Position numbers and translations under genes: made by a program. From the NCBI RefSeq assembly GCF_014336955.1, contig NZ_QRAI01000003.1:1-64000 (forward strand): DNA of 64,000 bases. The letters are read 5' to 3'. This document shows, one piece after another, positions 17,065 to 25,801 of the stretch. Each line of letters starts with the position of its first letter. Positions within the stretch are counted from its first letter, which is position 1. Below the pieces are notes generated by a model. It was not told the origin of the DNA, searched no databases, and saw only the letters and a program-made list of their open reading frames with translations. Source of the DNA: Saccharophagus sp. K07 (GTDB lineage Bacteria; Pseudomonadota; Gammaproteobacteria; Pseudomonadales; Cellvibrionaceae).

Positions 17065-17700
17065 TTAAACCGCTGGCGATTGAAAATTCAAATCCATCAA
17101 ATTCGCCAACTCATGGTTCCCCTGCTCGCGCAAACCTTTAATTGCACCGGCTTTATCTGCAGCTGAGCGATTTTGACTGAGCTTCCATTTGCCGACCAAT
17201 TTGCTGATGACAATTTCAATGCCGACAATATGCTTGGCCAGCATATCGGTAAATTCCTGAGGTGCATCACCAACTGACCAAGGTTTCGCAAATACGGATT
17301 CTTGTCGATCGGTTAATTTTTCGATATGAGCCTTAATAAATTGCGCTTCATGAATAACACGAATATTTCCGTAGGCTTGTACTACAGCGAAATTCCAGGT
17401 CGGCACAACTTTGCCGGTTTCCTGCTTCAACGCATACCAGGATGGCGAGATATAACCGTCCGGCCCGTGAAAAACCACTAAAGCCTTAGCCCCGTCTGCC
17501 TTTTGCCATACAGGATTTGCCCGTGCGACATGACCAACCAGAGTGCCATAAGGCCCTGGCTCTTTGCGCAATTCAAAAGGAATATGATCCGCGCAAAATT
17601 CTTCGCCATCGAGTGTGATTAAGGTGGCGAAGGGATAATTTTGCATTAGCTGGCGCATAGCATCCCTGCTGGGAGGTTCGAAGTGTTGGGGAATATACAA
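17065..17700 (-). CDS. PaiB-like FMN-binding protein
   Basis: 211 residues beginning with TTG 17700; GGAG lies seven bases upstream, which supports this start. The sequence MYIPQHFEPPSRDAMRQLMQ, the strand FATLITLDGEEFCADHIPF and the motif KVVPTWNFAVVQAYG are typical of the PaiB family, FMN-binding split-barrel proteins first described as negative regulators of sporulation and protease genes in Bacillus. In Gram-negative bacteria the role is unclear. Confidence 0.85.
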   Translation of the reverse strand: MYIPQHFEPPSRDAMRQLMQNYPFATLITLDGEEFCADHIPFELRKEPGPYGTLVGHVARANPVWQKADGAKALVVFHGPDGYISPSWYALKQETGKVVPTWNFAVVQAYGNIRVIHEAQFIKAHIEKLTDRQESVFAKPWSVGDAPQEFTDMLAKHIVGIEIVISKLVGKWKLSQNRSAADKAGAIKGLREQGNHELANLMDLNFQSPAV

Positions 17701-17752
17701 CTAAAGTCTCCTAATGTATTCACGACAAGGGATCACTAGCTTGTATCGATCC

Positions 17753-17779
17753 AGGCTTTTTATCAACAGATAAAAGCCT
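17753..17779 (-). terminator. Hairpin downstream of the alpha/beta hydrolase
   Basis: AGGCTTTTTATC and GATAAAAGCCT form a stem with one bulge around an ACA-type loop. It lies 79 bases after the end of the extended hydrolase frame (17858) on the minus strand. The run of T expected after a terminator is missing, so this call is moderate. Confidence 0.4.
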
Positions 17780-17857
17780 ACTACAGTTCAAACATTCCCC
17801 AACCAGGCTGGCATAAATATGCACCGGCACAATCTTGAACAAGTATGCATCACGGCT

Positions 17858-18035
17858 TTATTTTGGAGATGACAGCCAGAATACGTTATTGCGGCCTCCC
17901 AAGGGCATAGGCTCGCGGTTCAAGCGAATTTCCACCAATGTCGTCGTAAATGGGTAAAAGAATTTGAACTTCTCGGTATGAAAAAATGGGGAAAGATCAA
18001 ACTGCGCGTCCCATTTTCCTCGGGGATTTTTTTTT
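17858..18035 (-). pseudogene. Displaced 3' end of the hydrolase gene, in the +1 frame
   Basis: From the A9 tract onward, the frame one base over from the hydrolase stays open to TAA at 17858 and encodes about 58 residues beginning KKNPRGKWDAQFDLSPFFH and ending NNVFWLSSPK. It has a protein-like composition, whereas the in-frame end after the tract is a short basic tail of ten or so residues. With eight As instead of nine the two parts join into one protein of about 451 residues. Confidence 0.6.
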
Positions 18036-19214
18036 ACCTGCAGCGTTGAAACGCTCGCTGCCTTTACCGTAATAACACACAAGCTCGGTGCCTGTAGTGG
18101 CGATTAGCTTCATATGCAGCTCTTCCAAAACCTCCGGCTGCAGATGATCCAGATCGACATGGAAACAACGCAAGCTTTTATCATATTCGTAAACGTGCAC
18201 ATCGAGATCAAAATCGGTAAGGCATGCACTGCCCTTTTGTTTTCGACAAAGCTGCATGTTCCAATCACTAACCGGATCGCCCCGCTCATCAACAACGCGG
18301 ACCACAAATTGCTGCCAGCGCCTCATCTTTTCACGCGTGGTTTTGGTTTTTTCCAATGCATTGTTCACCCAATCGGTAAATTCATTTCTGCTATTGACTT
18401 TAAATGCATCTACCACCAGCGCAATCAACTCTTTCGATGGTTCGCGCAAAATGGATCCGTGATCTGCATCATCAATTGGAATTAAAGGGATTTGCGGATT
18501 TCCCCAGGGTTCGAGTTTTACGCGCTCGCCATCCGGAACATCTTCCAGCAGTTTGATGGTTATCTTGCGGGTGTTGAGAGGACAGCCGGCCCAGCGAACT
18601 GTACCGTCGCTGCCATCTGGATTAATTAATGAAGAGAGTCCTTTGTAACCGCGATTTCCACAAAAGGTAAAAACAAACGGCGAATCCTCATGGTCGGAAA
18701 AGATTGCGTTTTCACCTATAAGATCCTTATGGGCGAGATCCCAAGTAAAAGCACTTCCCAATTCAAGCGCACTCAAAACCTCATTCCCCGCCTCTAAAAA
18801 ATCCGGCTTGAGAATGGCTTTTGAACCTTTAAACACTGCCCCCAACCAGCTACGCCCCTTATGGGCTAATGGCGAACCAAACGAGGCTGGCGCCAATGCA
18901 ATTAAACGTCTAAGCCGCTTTTTGCGGTGTTCTTCGGTGGCGTAGGTTGTCAACCAGGATCTTATAACCAACATCCCTGTGGAATGGACAATCGCATCAA
19001 AGGGTTCATTTGGGTCCAAACCGGCTTCATATTTCAAAGCGCGATCAAAACCTTCCGCGATATCTTTAATTGTGACTTCATTGGACAAGGAAACATAGTT
19101 TCCTACATAGATCTGCGTAACATCGTATCCTGCGTTCGCCAAAACTTGGTGCCACTTGGCGAATGAATCTCCTTTATCAGAATAGCCGTGAATTAAAACG
19201 ATTGTATTAGCCAT
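17997..19214 (-). CDS. Alpha/beta-hydrolase (lipase-like), probably frameshifted near its 3' end
   Basis: About 405 residues as read. ATG 19214 has AGGG seven bases upstream; ATG 19220 is too close to it. The N-terminus MANTIVLIHGYSDKGDSF has the oxyanion-hole HG motif of alpha/beta hydrolases. The nucleophile elbow is less certain: VHSTGMLVIRSW fits a G/H-x-S-x-G variant, with Ser as nucleophile. A later DADHGSIL could carry the catalytic His. The C-terminal 130 residues form a separate region (QQFVVRVVDERGDPVSDWNM). At 18027-18035 a run of nine As (coding strand) moves the reading frame, so the original protein probably ended at 17858. The substrate is unknown. Confidence 0.72.
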   Translation of the reverse strand: MANTIVLIHGYSDKGDSFAKWHQVLANAGYDVTQIYVGNYVSLSNEVTIKDIAEGFDRALKYEAGLDPNEPFDAIVHSTGMLVIRSWLTTYATEEHRKKRLRRLIALAPASFGSPLAHKGRSWLGAVFKGSKAILKPDFLEAGNEVLSALELGSAFTWDLAHKDLIGENAIFSDHEDSPFVFTFCGNRGYKGLSSLINPDGSDGTVRWAGCPLNTRKITIKLLEDVPDGERVKLEPWGNPQIPLIPIDDADHGSILREPSKELIALVVDAFKVNSRNEFTDWVNNALEKTKTTREKMRRWQQFVVRVVDERGDPVSDWNMQLCRKQKGSACLTDFDLDVHVYEYDKSLRCFHVDLDHLQPEVLEELHMKLIATTGTELVCYYGKGSERFNAAGKKKSPRKMGRAV

Positions 19215-19716
19215 ATCCATGCCCTCAAACGTTTATCAATTAATCATGCTTTACTCCAACTGCTGTTCGTAGGATTACAATAAATCATTGCATCGACACA
19301 AAGGCAAGCCATTTTGTCACTTCTGCAAGTGGAAAATTTCCCTGGTTTAATTTTGAAAAAGCCATTCTAATCTTTAGTTTTTTTATCCGGGTTTCTTCCT
19401 CCCCAAAATGACTCAACTCTCGACTTTGTTGAAGTCGGTTTATTTTCGGGCCGCATCAAAAGCTATCCTTGTCCACCTACAGAGAGAGGGGTAGCTCACG
19501 TTGAATTATGCGCCAACATAAAAACAAAATTTGACAGTTCGCCATCGCAACCAAATGTATACTGTCGATTTTGTCGATCATTAATCGACTAGGGGAAATG
19601 AGAGGTTTATGCTCGCCATTCTCAACGTTTCCCCGCACTCGCCATTCATAAAACGGAGCCATATGGGCAAACGGCCTTGGATTACAATCAACTGACACCA
19701 GCACGAAGGAGTTCAT
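19215..19716. other. Intergenic region upstream of the YadGH-like transporter
   Basis: About 500 bases without a credible gene; a 109-codon minus-strand frame at 19477-19806 has no family features and runs into the ATPase gene. The region holds the repeat element listed at 19564-19589 and a candidate promoter just before it. Confidence 0.5.
19564..19589. promoter_or_regulatory. GTCGAT repeats: candidate operator upstream of ABC exporter
   Basis: A direct copy of GTCGAT (19564-19569) is followed by an inverted repeat GTCGAT-CATTA-ATCGAC (19573-19589). The first copy abuts TATACT (19558-19563), a good -10 hexamer. A TTGACA lies at 19531-19536, but its 21-base spacing is too long for a classic promoter. 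The placement is what an operator for the transporter would have; no regulator gene adjoins it. Confidence 0.4.
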
Positions 19717-20640
19717 GTGCAATCGATTCTTTCCGTTCAAAATCTCAGCAAGGTATACCCTGGCGGTTTCCATGCACTTAAATCCATCAATCTCGATATT
19801 TACCACGGTGAAATATTTGCTCTTTTAGGCCCCAATGGTGCAGGCAAAACGACTTTAATCAGCATTATCTGCGGCATTGTTAATCCGGGCGAAGGGAAAG
19901 TGGTGGCTGGCGGGTTCGATATCGTTAAAGACTTTCGTTCCGCCCGACAGCTTATTGGCCTGGTTCCGCAAGAACTGTCTGTGCCTATTTTTGAAACCGT
20001 TTGGGACACAGTGAAATTTAGCCGAGGTCTGTCTGGCAAACCTTTGGATGCGGCCTATCTGGAGCAATTGCTGCGCGATTTGTCCCTTTGGGATAAACGC
20101 CACTCCAAAATTATGACCTTATCCGGCGGCATGAAGCGACGCGTCTTGATTGCCAAGGCCTTGGCGCACCAACCGCGCATTCTATTCCTCGATGAACCCA
20201 CCGCAGGCGTAGACGTGGAACTGCGCCGGGATATGTGGCAAATGATTCGCGGGCTGCGCGATAACGGCGTGACCATTATTCTGACCACCCATTACATCGA
20301 CGAAGCGGAAGAAATGGCGGATCGCATCGGCGTTATCAATAAAGGTCAATTGATCCTGGTGGAAGAAAAAGTATCGTTGATGAAAAAGCTGGGCAAAAAA
20401 CAGCTCACTTTGCAGCTGGCCCAGCGACTCAGCGAAATTCCCGCGAGTCTGGCGGAATACCCACTCAGCCTGAGCAGTAATGGTGAACAATTGATTTATA
20501 CCTACGACGAGCAAAACGAGAAGGTCAAAATCACCGATTTGCTGCGCCGCCTGGCGGATTTGCAAATCGAGTTCCGCGATTTGAATACATCGCAAAGTTC
20601 ACTGGAAGATATTTTTGTCAGCTTGGTGGAGGGCAAATAA
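19717..20640 (+). CDS. ABC-2 type transporter ATP-binding protein, YadG-like
   Basis: 307 residues with GTG start at 19717 and AAGGAG five bases before it. Walker A is GPNGAGKTT, the signature is LSGGMKRR, and Walker B with the catalytic Glu is [13 protein letters not shown]; an H-loop [11 protein letters not shown] follows. The closely spaced pattern ([22 protein letters not shown]) resembles E. coli YadG. It overlaps the permease gene by one base, so the two form one exporter. Members of this class export drugs, polysaccharides or lipids; the cargo here is unknown. Confidence 0.9.
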   Translation: MQSILSVQNLSKVYPGGFHALKSINLDIYHGEIFALLGPNGAGKTTLISIICGIVNPGEGKVVAGGFDIVKDFRSARQLIGLVPQELSVPIFETVWDTVKFSRGLSGKPLDAAYLEQLLRDLSLWDKRHSKIMTLSGGMKRRVLIAKALAHQPRILFLDEPTAGVDVELRRDMWQMIRGLRDNGVTIILTTHYIDEAEEMADRIGVINKGQLILVEEKVSLMKKLGKKQLTLQLAQRLSEIPASLAEYPLSLSSNGEQLIYTYDEQNEKVKITDLLRRLADLQIEFRDLNTSQSSLEDIFVSLVEGK

Positions 20641-21401
20641 TGAATTTCTACGCAATCAAGGCCATTTATTTATTCGAAATGGCGCGCACTTGGCGCACCC
20701 TGATGCAGAGCATCGCCTCGCCGGTGCTGTCGACCTCACTGTATTTTATTGTATTCGGCTCTGCCATAGGCTCGCGCATGGCGGAGATCGACGGCATTAG
20801 CTACGGTGCTTATATTATCCCCGGTTTGATTATGCTGACCGTCTTAACAGAGAGCACGTCCAACGCGTCCTTCGGCATTTATATGCCGAAATTTTCCGGC
20901 ACTATTTATGAAATTCTCTCCGCTCCCATTTCCGCCGCGGAAATTGTGATCGGCTATGTTGGCGCTGCGGCGAGTAAATCCATTGTTTTGGGATTGATCA
21001 TTCTAATAACGGCCACATTTTTTGTGGATTTTTCCATCCAACATCCTTTTTGGATGCTGGCGTTCCTGGTTTTGACCTCCATCAGTTTCAGCCTTTTGGG
21101 ATTTATTATCGGAGTTTGGGCGCAGAGTTTTGAGCAACTGCAAATTGTGCCTTTGATGATCATCGCCCCGCTGGCGTTTCTCGGCGGTAGTTTTTATTCC
21201 ATCCATATGCTGCCGCCGCTTTGGCAAACCATTACCTTGTTTAATCCCGTGGTATATCTGGTGAGCGGGTTTCGCTGGAGTTTTTACGGCGTGTCCGACG
21301 TGCAGGTGGGCATCAGTCTCGGGATGATCGGAATATTTATTTTGATTTGTCTTGCGATCATCGCCTGGATGTTTAAGACGGGTTATAAACTGAAAGTTTA
21401 A
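20640..21401 (+). CDS. ABC-2 type transporter permease, YadH-like
   Basis: 253 residues with six hydrophobic segments, for example [45 protein letters not shown] and [20 protein letters not shown]. The latter, with the following [20 protein letters not shown], is the conserved ABC2 membrane signature. It starts on the last base of the ATPase gene. It forms the membrane half of the exporter. Confidence 0.9.
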   Translation: MNFYAIKAIYLFEMARTWRTLMQSIASPVLSTSLYFIVFGSAIGSRMAEIDGISYGAYIIPGLIMLTVLTESTSNASFGIYMPKFSGTIYEILSAPISAAEIVIGYVGAAASKSIVLGLIILITATFFVDFSIQHPFWMLAFLVLTSISFSLLGFIIGVWAQSFEQLQIVPLMIIAPLAFLGGSFYSIHMLPPLWQTITLFNPVVYLVSGFRWSFYGVSDVQVGISLGMIGIFILICLAIIAWMFKTGYKLKV

Positions 21402-21427
21402 AAAAATTCTCGCAGCCGGAAGACATT

Positions 21428-21455
21428 AAAGTGGCCAGATTGCTCTGGCCACTTT
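21428..21455. terminator. Bidirectional terminator between yadH-like and VOC genes
   Basis: AAAGTGGCCAGA-TTGC-TCTGGCCACTTT is a perfect 12-pair stem lying between two convergent genes. The A and T at its ends serve both directions. Confidence 0.8.
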
Positions 21456-21461
21456 GCCTAT

Positions 21462-21977
21462 TTACCCTTGCACCGGATCAATCGTTCGCTCATTGAGTTT
21501 TTCCACTTCCAATTTGTGGTCCTTATCGAAAACCCAGACTTCTTCGTAATCCACCTCAAATAAATGCCCGTCCGGATCTTTGAAATATCCGGCAATGCCA
21601 TAAGGAGTTCGAGTGGCTGGCTTGACGATGGTGCCTCCGGCACTCTCGGCTTTGGCCAATATAGCGGGAACCTCTTCCGGAGTTTCCGCCAGATAGATCA
21701 GCCCAACGCCAGAGAAGCCCGATCCCTCGTGGGATGGCGCCAGGGCATCCTGGGCGAAATCGCGGCGGGATATTAAGCACAGAGCGTAGCCACCTAAATC
21801 AAACTTGACGAAGCCGTCGTGGCCGGTGGACGAGCGGCGCCAACCCAATGACTCATAAAAAGTCGCGGCCCTCGCTACATCCTCAACGCCCAATAAAATC
21901 AAATGCAGCCGCTGGCGAATAGGTCGCGCATCGCTTTTGCTGTTAGCAAAAATGTGTCCAACCGGTGTTTTCAACAT
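21462..21977 (-). CDS. VOC-family (glyoxalase/dioxygenase fold) protein
   Basis: About 171 residues from ATG 21977, with GAGG four bases upstream. The VOC domain covers roughly residues 25-150: HLILLGVEDVARAATFYESL is the first beta-alpha unit, and GIAGYFKDPDGHLFEVDYE holds the metal-ligand Glu region of the second. The single domain suggests a dimer. Enzymes of this fold include glyoxalases, dioxygenases and resistance proteins; no substrate can be assigned. Confidence 0.82.
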   Translation of the reverse strand: MLKTPVGHIFANSKSDARPIRQRLHLILLGVEDVARAATFYESLGWRRSSTGHDGFVKFDLGGYALCLISRRDFAQDALAPSHEGSGFSGVGLIYLAETPEEVPAILAKAESAGGTIVKPATRTPYGIAGYFKDPDGHLFEVDYEEVWVFDKDHKLEVEKLNERTIDPVQG

Positions 21978-22101
21978 ATGTCCTCTCCATTGTTTTTTAT
22001 GTCTCGCTATTGGATAGCGATTCCCTTGAAATGGCAATGCAATTTGCCAGCCCTGGTATAAAATTGAGTTTTTTCAGCCACGGCTTTGCCAAGCAGTTTC
22101 G

Positions 22102-23019
22102 ATGTCTGAGTTATCCCCCGGTGCGTCGCGGTCTAGCGCCAACTCCCAACTTCTCAAAGGTGTCCTGTTTGCAGCGATTGGCTTGCTGCTGTTTGCCGGC
22201 ATGGATTCCATCACCAAATATTTAACGCACCATTACAACGTGCCTTTTGTGGTGGCTTGGCGTTATCTGGTGCATTTCGGTTTGATGGTGCTGATTCTCG
22301 CTCCGAAGGGCTCGGCGCCTTTGCTGCACGCCAACCGGCGCGGGCTGGTGATTGTGCGATCTTTTGCGCTGGTGGTGTCATCCATTTCAGTGGGTATGGC
22401 TTTGCATCGTATGCCGCAGGCGGATACCACAGCCATTACCTTCCTGGCACCTATGCTGGTAGCACTGCTGGCCTTCCCTGTTTTAGGCGAGCGCATCGGC
22501 CTGCTGGGTTGGGCTGCGGCCTTAATGGGTTTTTGCGGTGTTTTGTTGCTTGCGCGGCCCGGTAGCGGGCTTGATGGCGTGGGCATTTTTTTCGCGCTTT
22601 TGGCTGCTGCCGCCAACGCCGTCTATCAACTGTTGTCGCGCCTGCTCGCCACTACGGAAAAAGCCGTGTCCATGTTGTTTTACACGGCTCTGGTCGGCTC
22701 CTTGGTGTTTGGTCTGGCCCTGCCGTGGACATGGGAAAGCGACGTGCCCTCGATGTTGGAATATGTTTTATTTGTTGCCATGGGCGCAGCGGGCGGCTTA
22801 GGGCACTACTTTTTTACTTTGGCCTATCGCTACGCTCCCGCCTCGGTGCTCGGGCCGATTATTTATTTGCAATTGTTGTGGGCGGCGCTGTTGGGCTGGC
22901 TGGTGTTTGGCACCACGCCGGATCATTTAAGCTCGATCGGCATGCTCATTATTGCTGCGTCGGGATTGATGATCGCCTTAAAATCCAGCGCCAAACGCAA
23001 AGCCGGTACCGGCGATTAA
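22102..23019 (+). CDS. EamA/DMT-superfamily permease
   Basis: 305 residues, the usual size for a ten-helix drug/metabolite transporter. Two EamA repeats are visible: helix 1 starts GVLFAAIGLLLFAGMDSITK with the following VVAWRYLVHFG; the second repeat starts GVGIFFALLAAAANAVYQLL. The four-residue 3' overlap with the convergent GTPase gene means the stop codons interlock. A basic tail (SSAKRKAGTGD) ends the protein. The substrate is unknown. Confidence 0.88.
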   Translation: MSELSPGASRSSANSQLLKGVLFAAIGLLLFAGMDSITKYLTHHYNVPFVVAWRYLVHFGLMVLILAPKGSAPLLHANRRGLVIVRSFALVVSSISVGMALHRMPQADTTAITFLAPMLVALLAFPVLGERIGLLGWAAALMGFCGVLLLARPGSGLDGVGIFFALLAAAANAVYQLLSRLLATTEKAVSMLFYTALVGSLVFGLALPWTWESDVPSMLEYVLFVAMGAAGGLGHYFFTLAYRYAPASVLGPIIYLQLLWAALLGWLVFGTTPDHLSSIGMLIIAASGLMIALKSSAKRKAGTGD

Positions 23020-24380
23020 ACAGCGCCAGCGAGCCAGTTTTTTAACCCCGAAATAACCAGGTTGTACTCGCGGCTATCGGCACTCACTTTGGCATTTAAT
23101 AAAGTGCGGATTTTGCGCAGCTGATGCTGCCAACCGTCCGGAATTTTATTGGCGGCTTTCGACGTTTGATCATCCAACCGAAACGCGGTTTGCGCCGCAT
23201 GGCCGCGCCGGAATAAATGGCGCAACAGGGACAATTGGCGCAGCAGTAATAAATTTAAAGTCGCGTCATCCACACACAAAATTTTGTCTCCGCGCAGTCG
23301 CGCGAGTAGATCTTTGCCGTAGCGGCGCCCGGTATGCCAGGCAGTGCCAAGGGCCGCTCCGGTCAGACTGGCGGTGCCGAGACTCAAACCTGCGAGCAAT
23401 AAATCCACCCCCGCGCCTATGGCAGCTCCAGTTGCTGCGGCGGATGCGGCATCCAGCCCGAAACGTTTTAAGGTTTCCGGCGCAAATAAATCCAATTCCC
23501 ACTCGCCATCGCGCACCGGCAAATTACTCATCTGCACATCAGCGGGGGAAAATTTCAGGGTGAAAAGAATATTGTGCAGGCACTCTTGCTCGCGCTGGCG
23601 CACGCGGTTTTGCAAATCTGTCTGCGCATTTCCGCTGTCCACGGACACAGTAACCGTCGCCATATCGACTAATAAATTGGCCACCTGCGCAATGCAGGCA
23701 TCGCAGGTTTGTTTCCATTCGGCGGCGCGGTGATCCAGCAGGGTTTGCAGCGGTTGATACCAAGCTTCCAATAAAGTCTGCAATTTTTGGTAGAGGCGTT
23801 TTTCCGCCTCAAAATCGAACGCGACTGTATCGAACTCCACCAGCGCATGTAGACCGAGTTCGGCCAGTTCCGCGCGCCACAGGGATAATTGTTCGGCGTT
23901 GTCCTGAATAAAATTCAACACCGGCAAAATGGGACGCGAGGCGAGTTTGAGGGAGAGAATTTCTTCGCGGTATTTTTCCAGCACCTCTTCGCGGCTGTCG
24001 ATCACGTACAGCAGCGCGTTGCAGTCCAGCGCTTGGCGCAACACTTTGATTTCCTGCTCAAATTCTGTGAGCACCGCAGGCGCGGAATTTTCGATGAAAT
24101 GTTCCAGACAAGCACGACCGCGCAACCCTTGCGTTTGCAGTGCTTTGAGATGAGTACTTAAAGCGACGGAGTCTTCCAATCCGGGTGTATCGCGCAGTTC
24201 GATATAACTCTGCCCGCGCAACATGATTTGCGCCGCTTCCACATGGCGCGTAGTGCCGGCGCTATTTTGAATTTCGCCGAATTCCACGCTGCGCAACAAC
24301 GTTCGCATCAGCGAGGTTTTGCCGGTATTGGTATGGCCGACAACGGCGAGCTTGAGCGGCAGTGCGGGAGATGTGGTCAT
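23016..24380 (-). CDS. GTPase with DUF3482
   Basis: About 454 residues from ATG 24380, with AGGTG about eight bases upstream and ATGA overlap with the DUF2868 gene. The N-terminal GTPase has the P-loop GHTNTGKTSLMRTLL, the G2/G3 region AGTTRHVEAAQI and RDTPGLEDS, and later NALLYVIDSREE. The C-terminal DUF3482 half holds a hydrophobic stretch rich in Gly and Ala (AATGAAIGAGVDLLLAGLSL). Together with the next gene this is a recurring pair in Pseudomonas-like genomes. I infer a membrane-associated GTPase acting with the DUF2868 protein; the process is unknown. Confidence 0.85.
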   Translation of the reverse strand: MTTSPALPLKLAVVGHTNTGKTSLMRTLLRSVEFGEIQNSAGTTRHVEAAQIMLRGQSYIELRDTPGLEDSVALSTHLKALQTQGLRGRACLEHFIENSAPAVLTEFEQEIKVLRQALDCNALLYVIDSREEVLEKYREEILSLKLASRPILPVLNFIQDNAEQLSLWRAELAELGLHALVEFDTVAFDFEAEKRLYQKLQTLLEAWYQPLQTLLDHRAAEWKQTCDACIAQVANLLVDMATVTVSVDSGNAQTDLQNRVRQREQECLHNILFTLKFSPADVQMSNLPVRDGEWELDLFAPETLKRFGLDAASAAATGAAIGAGVDLLLAGLSLGTASLTGAALGTAWHTGRRYGKDLLARLRGDKILCVDDATLNLLLLRQLSLLRHLFRRGHAAQTAFRLDDQTSKAANKIPDGWQHQLRKIRTLLNAKVSADSREYNLVISGLKNWLAGAV

Positions 24381-25759
24381 AAAAAATTCACCTGCTCCGG
24401 AGTAAGCCCCGCGCGTGCGGCGGTTTGCATCCAACCTTGTCGTCCCGTCTCTATAGGCGCAGGCTGAATTACCAGCCAGAGATTGCGCGGCCCAACGGAT
24501 TCTGCCAATCGAATGATCACCCGCTGCATGCCTCGATCCACCGCGCGATTGCCATCAGCCAGCAGCGCAACCGGCAACCTCTGATGCTGCTGTAAATGAC
24601 GTAGCGCCAGCTGAAAGGTCGCTTCATCACGAATATTAATTAAATCTTTTGCCATTTCAGGTAGGGCAAATTGGCGCGGCAACTCCAATCCCAGCCAGAC
24701 ACAATTACCGGGCAAAACGGCCGCTGAAATATTTTCCGCAGCAACTGGCTGCGGCTTGTGTTGATCGGGATCGAGCACTTCACCCTGGCGCGCCTTGGGC
24801 CAGAATTCCCGCTGCAAACGCACGTAGTAAGGTTGAGTCGCATCCAATTCCATACGCGCCTGCAAACGCCGCTCGACCAACCAGCAAATGCCGCCCACCA
24901 ATAACCTAGGCAGCAAACCGTAGATCACCACACATCCCAGCAGAAACAGCGCCCATACCCGGCGAATTTCCCCGGCGTCTGCGCCGCGTATATCGATGCG
25001 GCTGGCGATAACTTGCGTCGCCTCAGGCACCGGTAAACCCAAGACCTGCAGTGGCATTTTTAGAATTTCCGTGAGCTGCACAAAACTGCCGCCGCCGAGC
25101 AGAGTGGATTCCCACACAAAATCGAATTGCCGGGTGGTAAATAGCAACAGCAAACCGATAACTCCGCCGGCTAAATAAGCGCTCCAAATCGTATGGGTAA
25201 TCCAGCCGAAGCGCGCAGTACCCGCCGGGGAGAAAAAATGCCGCTGCAACCAAATACGACTCGCCGCCTGCGCCGCTGTCGGTTTCTCCCGCGCCGGCAT
25301 AAAACGATTGAGCAGCCCGCTAAATAAAGGGGCGACTACACCGGCGGCATGGTCCCGATTCAACAGCAGCGTTACCGCCCATAACAAAAGCGACAACCAG
25401 CTAAGCCCGAGCAGAACGCCGAGCACCCAGAAAATATTCAGCTCGCTGCCCGCATTGCTGAGGGCTTTGATGCTGGTGATGGCACCGCCGAGCGCGGCGA
25501 TCAGGCACACGCCGATCAATAAGCGGCGGAACAGTACAGGCGCCTGATGCAGAGCCGCAGCTATATGGGGTTTTTGTTGCAGCTGTTGATTGCGCAGCCG
25601 CAGCCAGGAGAAAAAATCCTTGCCATCTGAAGGAACGGCAACGGCGGGTTCAGCACCTTGAGTTTCCTCCAAAGCGCGGATTTGTTCGGCGAGCAGTTGT
25701 TGTTCAAACGATAGAGACACTGGGCGGTTTTCGTATCCAAAAGAGCGGCGAACATACAC
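24377..25759 (-). CDS. DUF2868 membrane protein
   Basis: About 460 residues if the GTG at 25759 is used; a second GTG at 25720 is also possible and neither has a strong ribosome site. The N-terminal part is soluble (QQLLAEQIRALEETQG), then four or more membrane segments follow: LLIGVCLIAALGGAITSI, IFWVLGVLLGLSWLSLLLWA, YLAGGVIGLLLLFTTRQF and ALFLLGCVVIYGLLPRLLV. A soluble C-terminal domain ends the protein. The pattern matches DUF2868. Its 3' end overlaps the DUF3482 GTPase start by four bases, so the two are coupled. Confidence 0.82.
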   Translation of the reverse strand: MYVRRSFGYENRPVSLSFEQQLLAEQIRALEETQGAEPAVAVPSDGKDFFSWLRLRNQQLQQKPHIAAALHQAPVLFRRLLIGVCLIAALGGAITSIKALSNAGSELNIFWVLGVLLGLSWLSLLLWAVTLLLNRDHAAGVVAPLFSGLLNRFMPAREKPTAAQAASRIWLQRHFFSPAGTARFGWITHTIWSAYLAGGVIGLLLLFTTRQFDFVWESTLLGGGSFVQLTEILKMPLQVLGLPVPEATQVIASRIDIRGADAGEIRRVWALFLLGCVVIYGLLPRLLVGGICWLVERRLQARMELDATQPYYVRLQREFWPKARQGEVLDPDQHKPQPVAAENISAAVLPGNCVWLGLELPRQFALPEMAKDLINIRDEATFQLALRHLQQHQRLPVALLADGNRAVDRGMQRVIIRLAESVGPRNLWLVIQPAPIETGRQGWMQTAARAGLTPEQVNFL

Positions 25760-25801
25760 CGGACGGTGGCTTTTTGATAGGACCTAGAACTACCAAACCT
25801 C

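Noticed and set aside
19531-19563. TTGACA followed by TATACT as a sigma-70 promoter.
   Set aside because: The spacer is 21 bases, well beyond the normal 16-18. The -10 box alone is mentioned in the regulatory entry.
19477-19806. A 109-codon minus-strand frame upstream of the ABC exporter.
   Set aside because: It overlaps the exporter ATPase in the opposite strand, has no ribosome site and no family-like composition.
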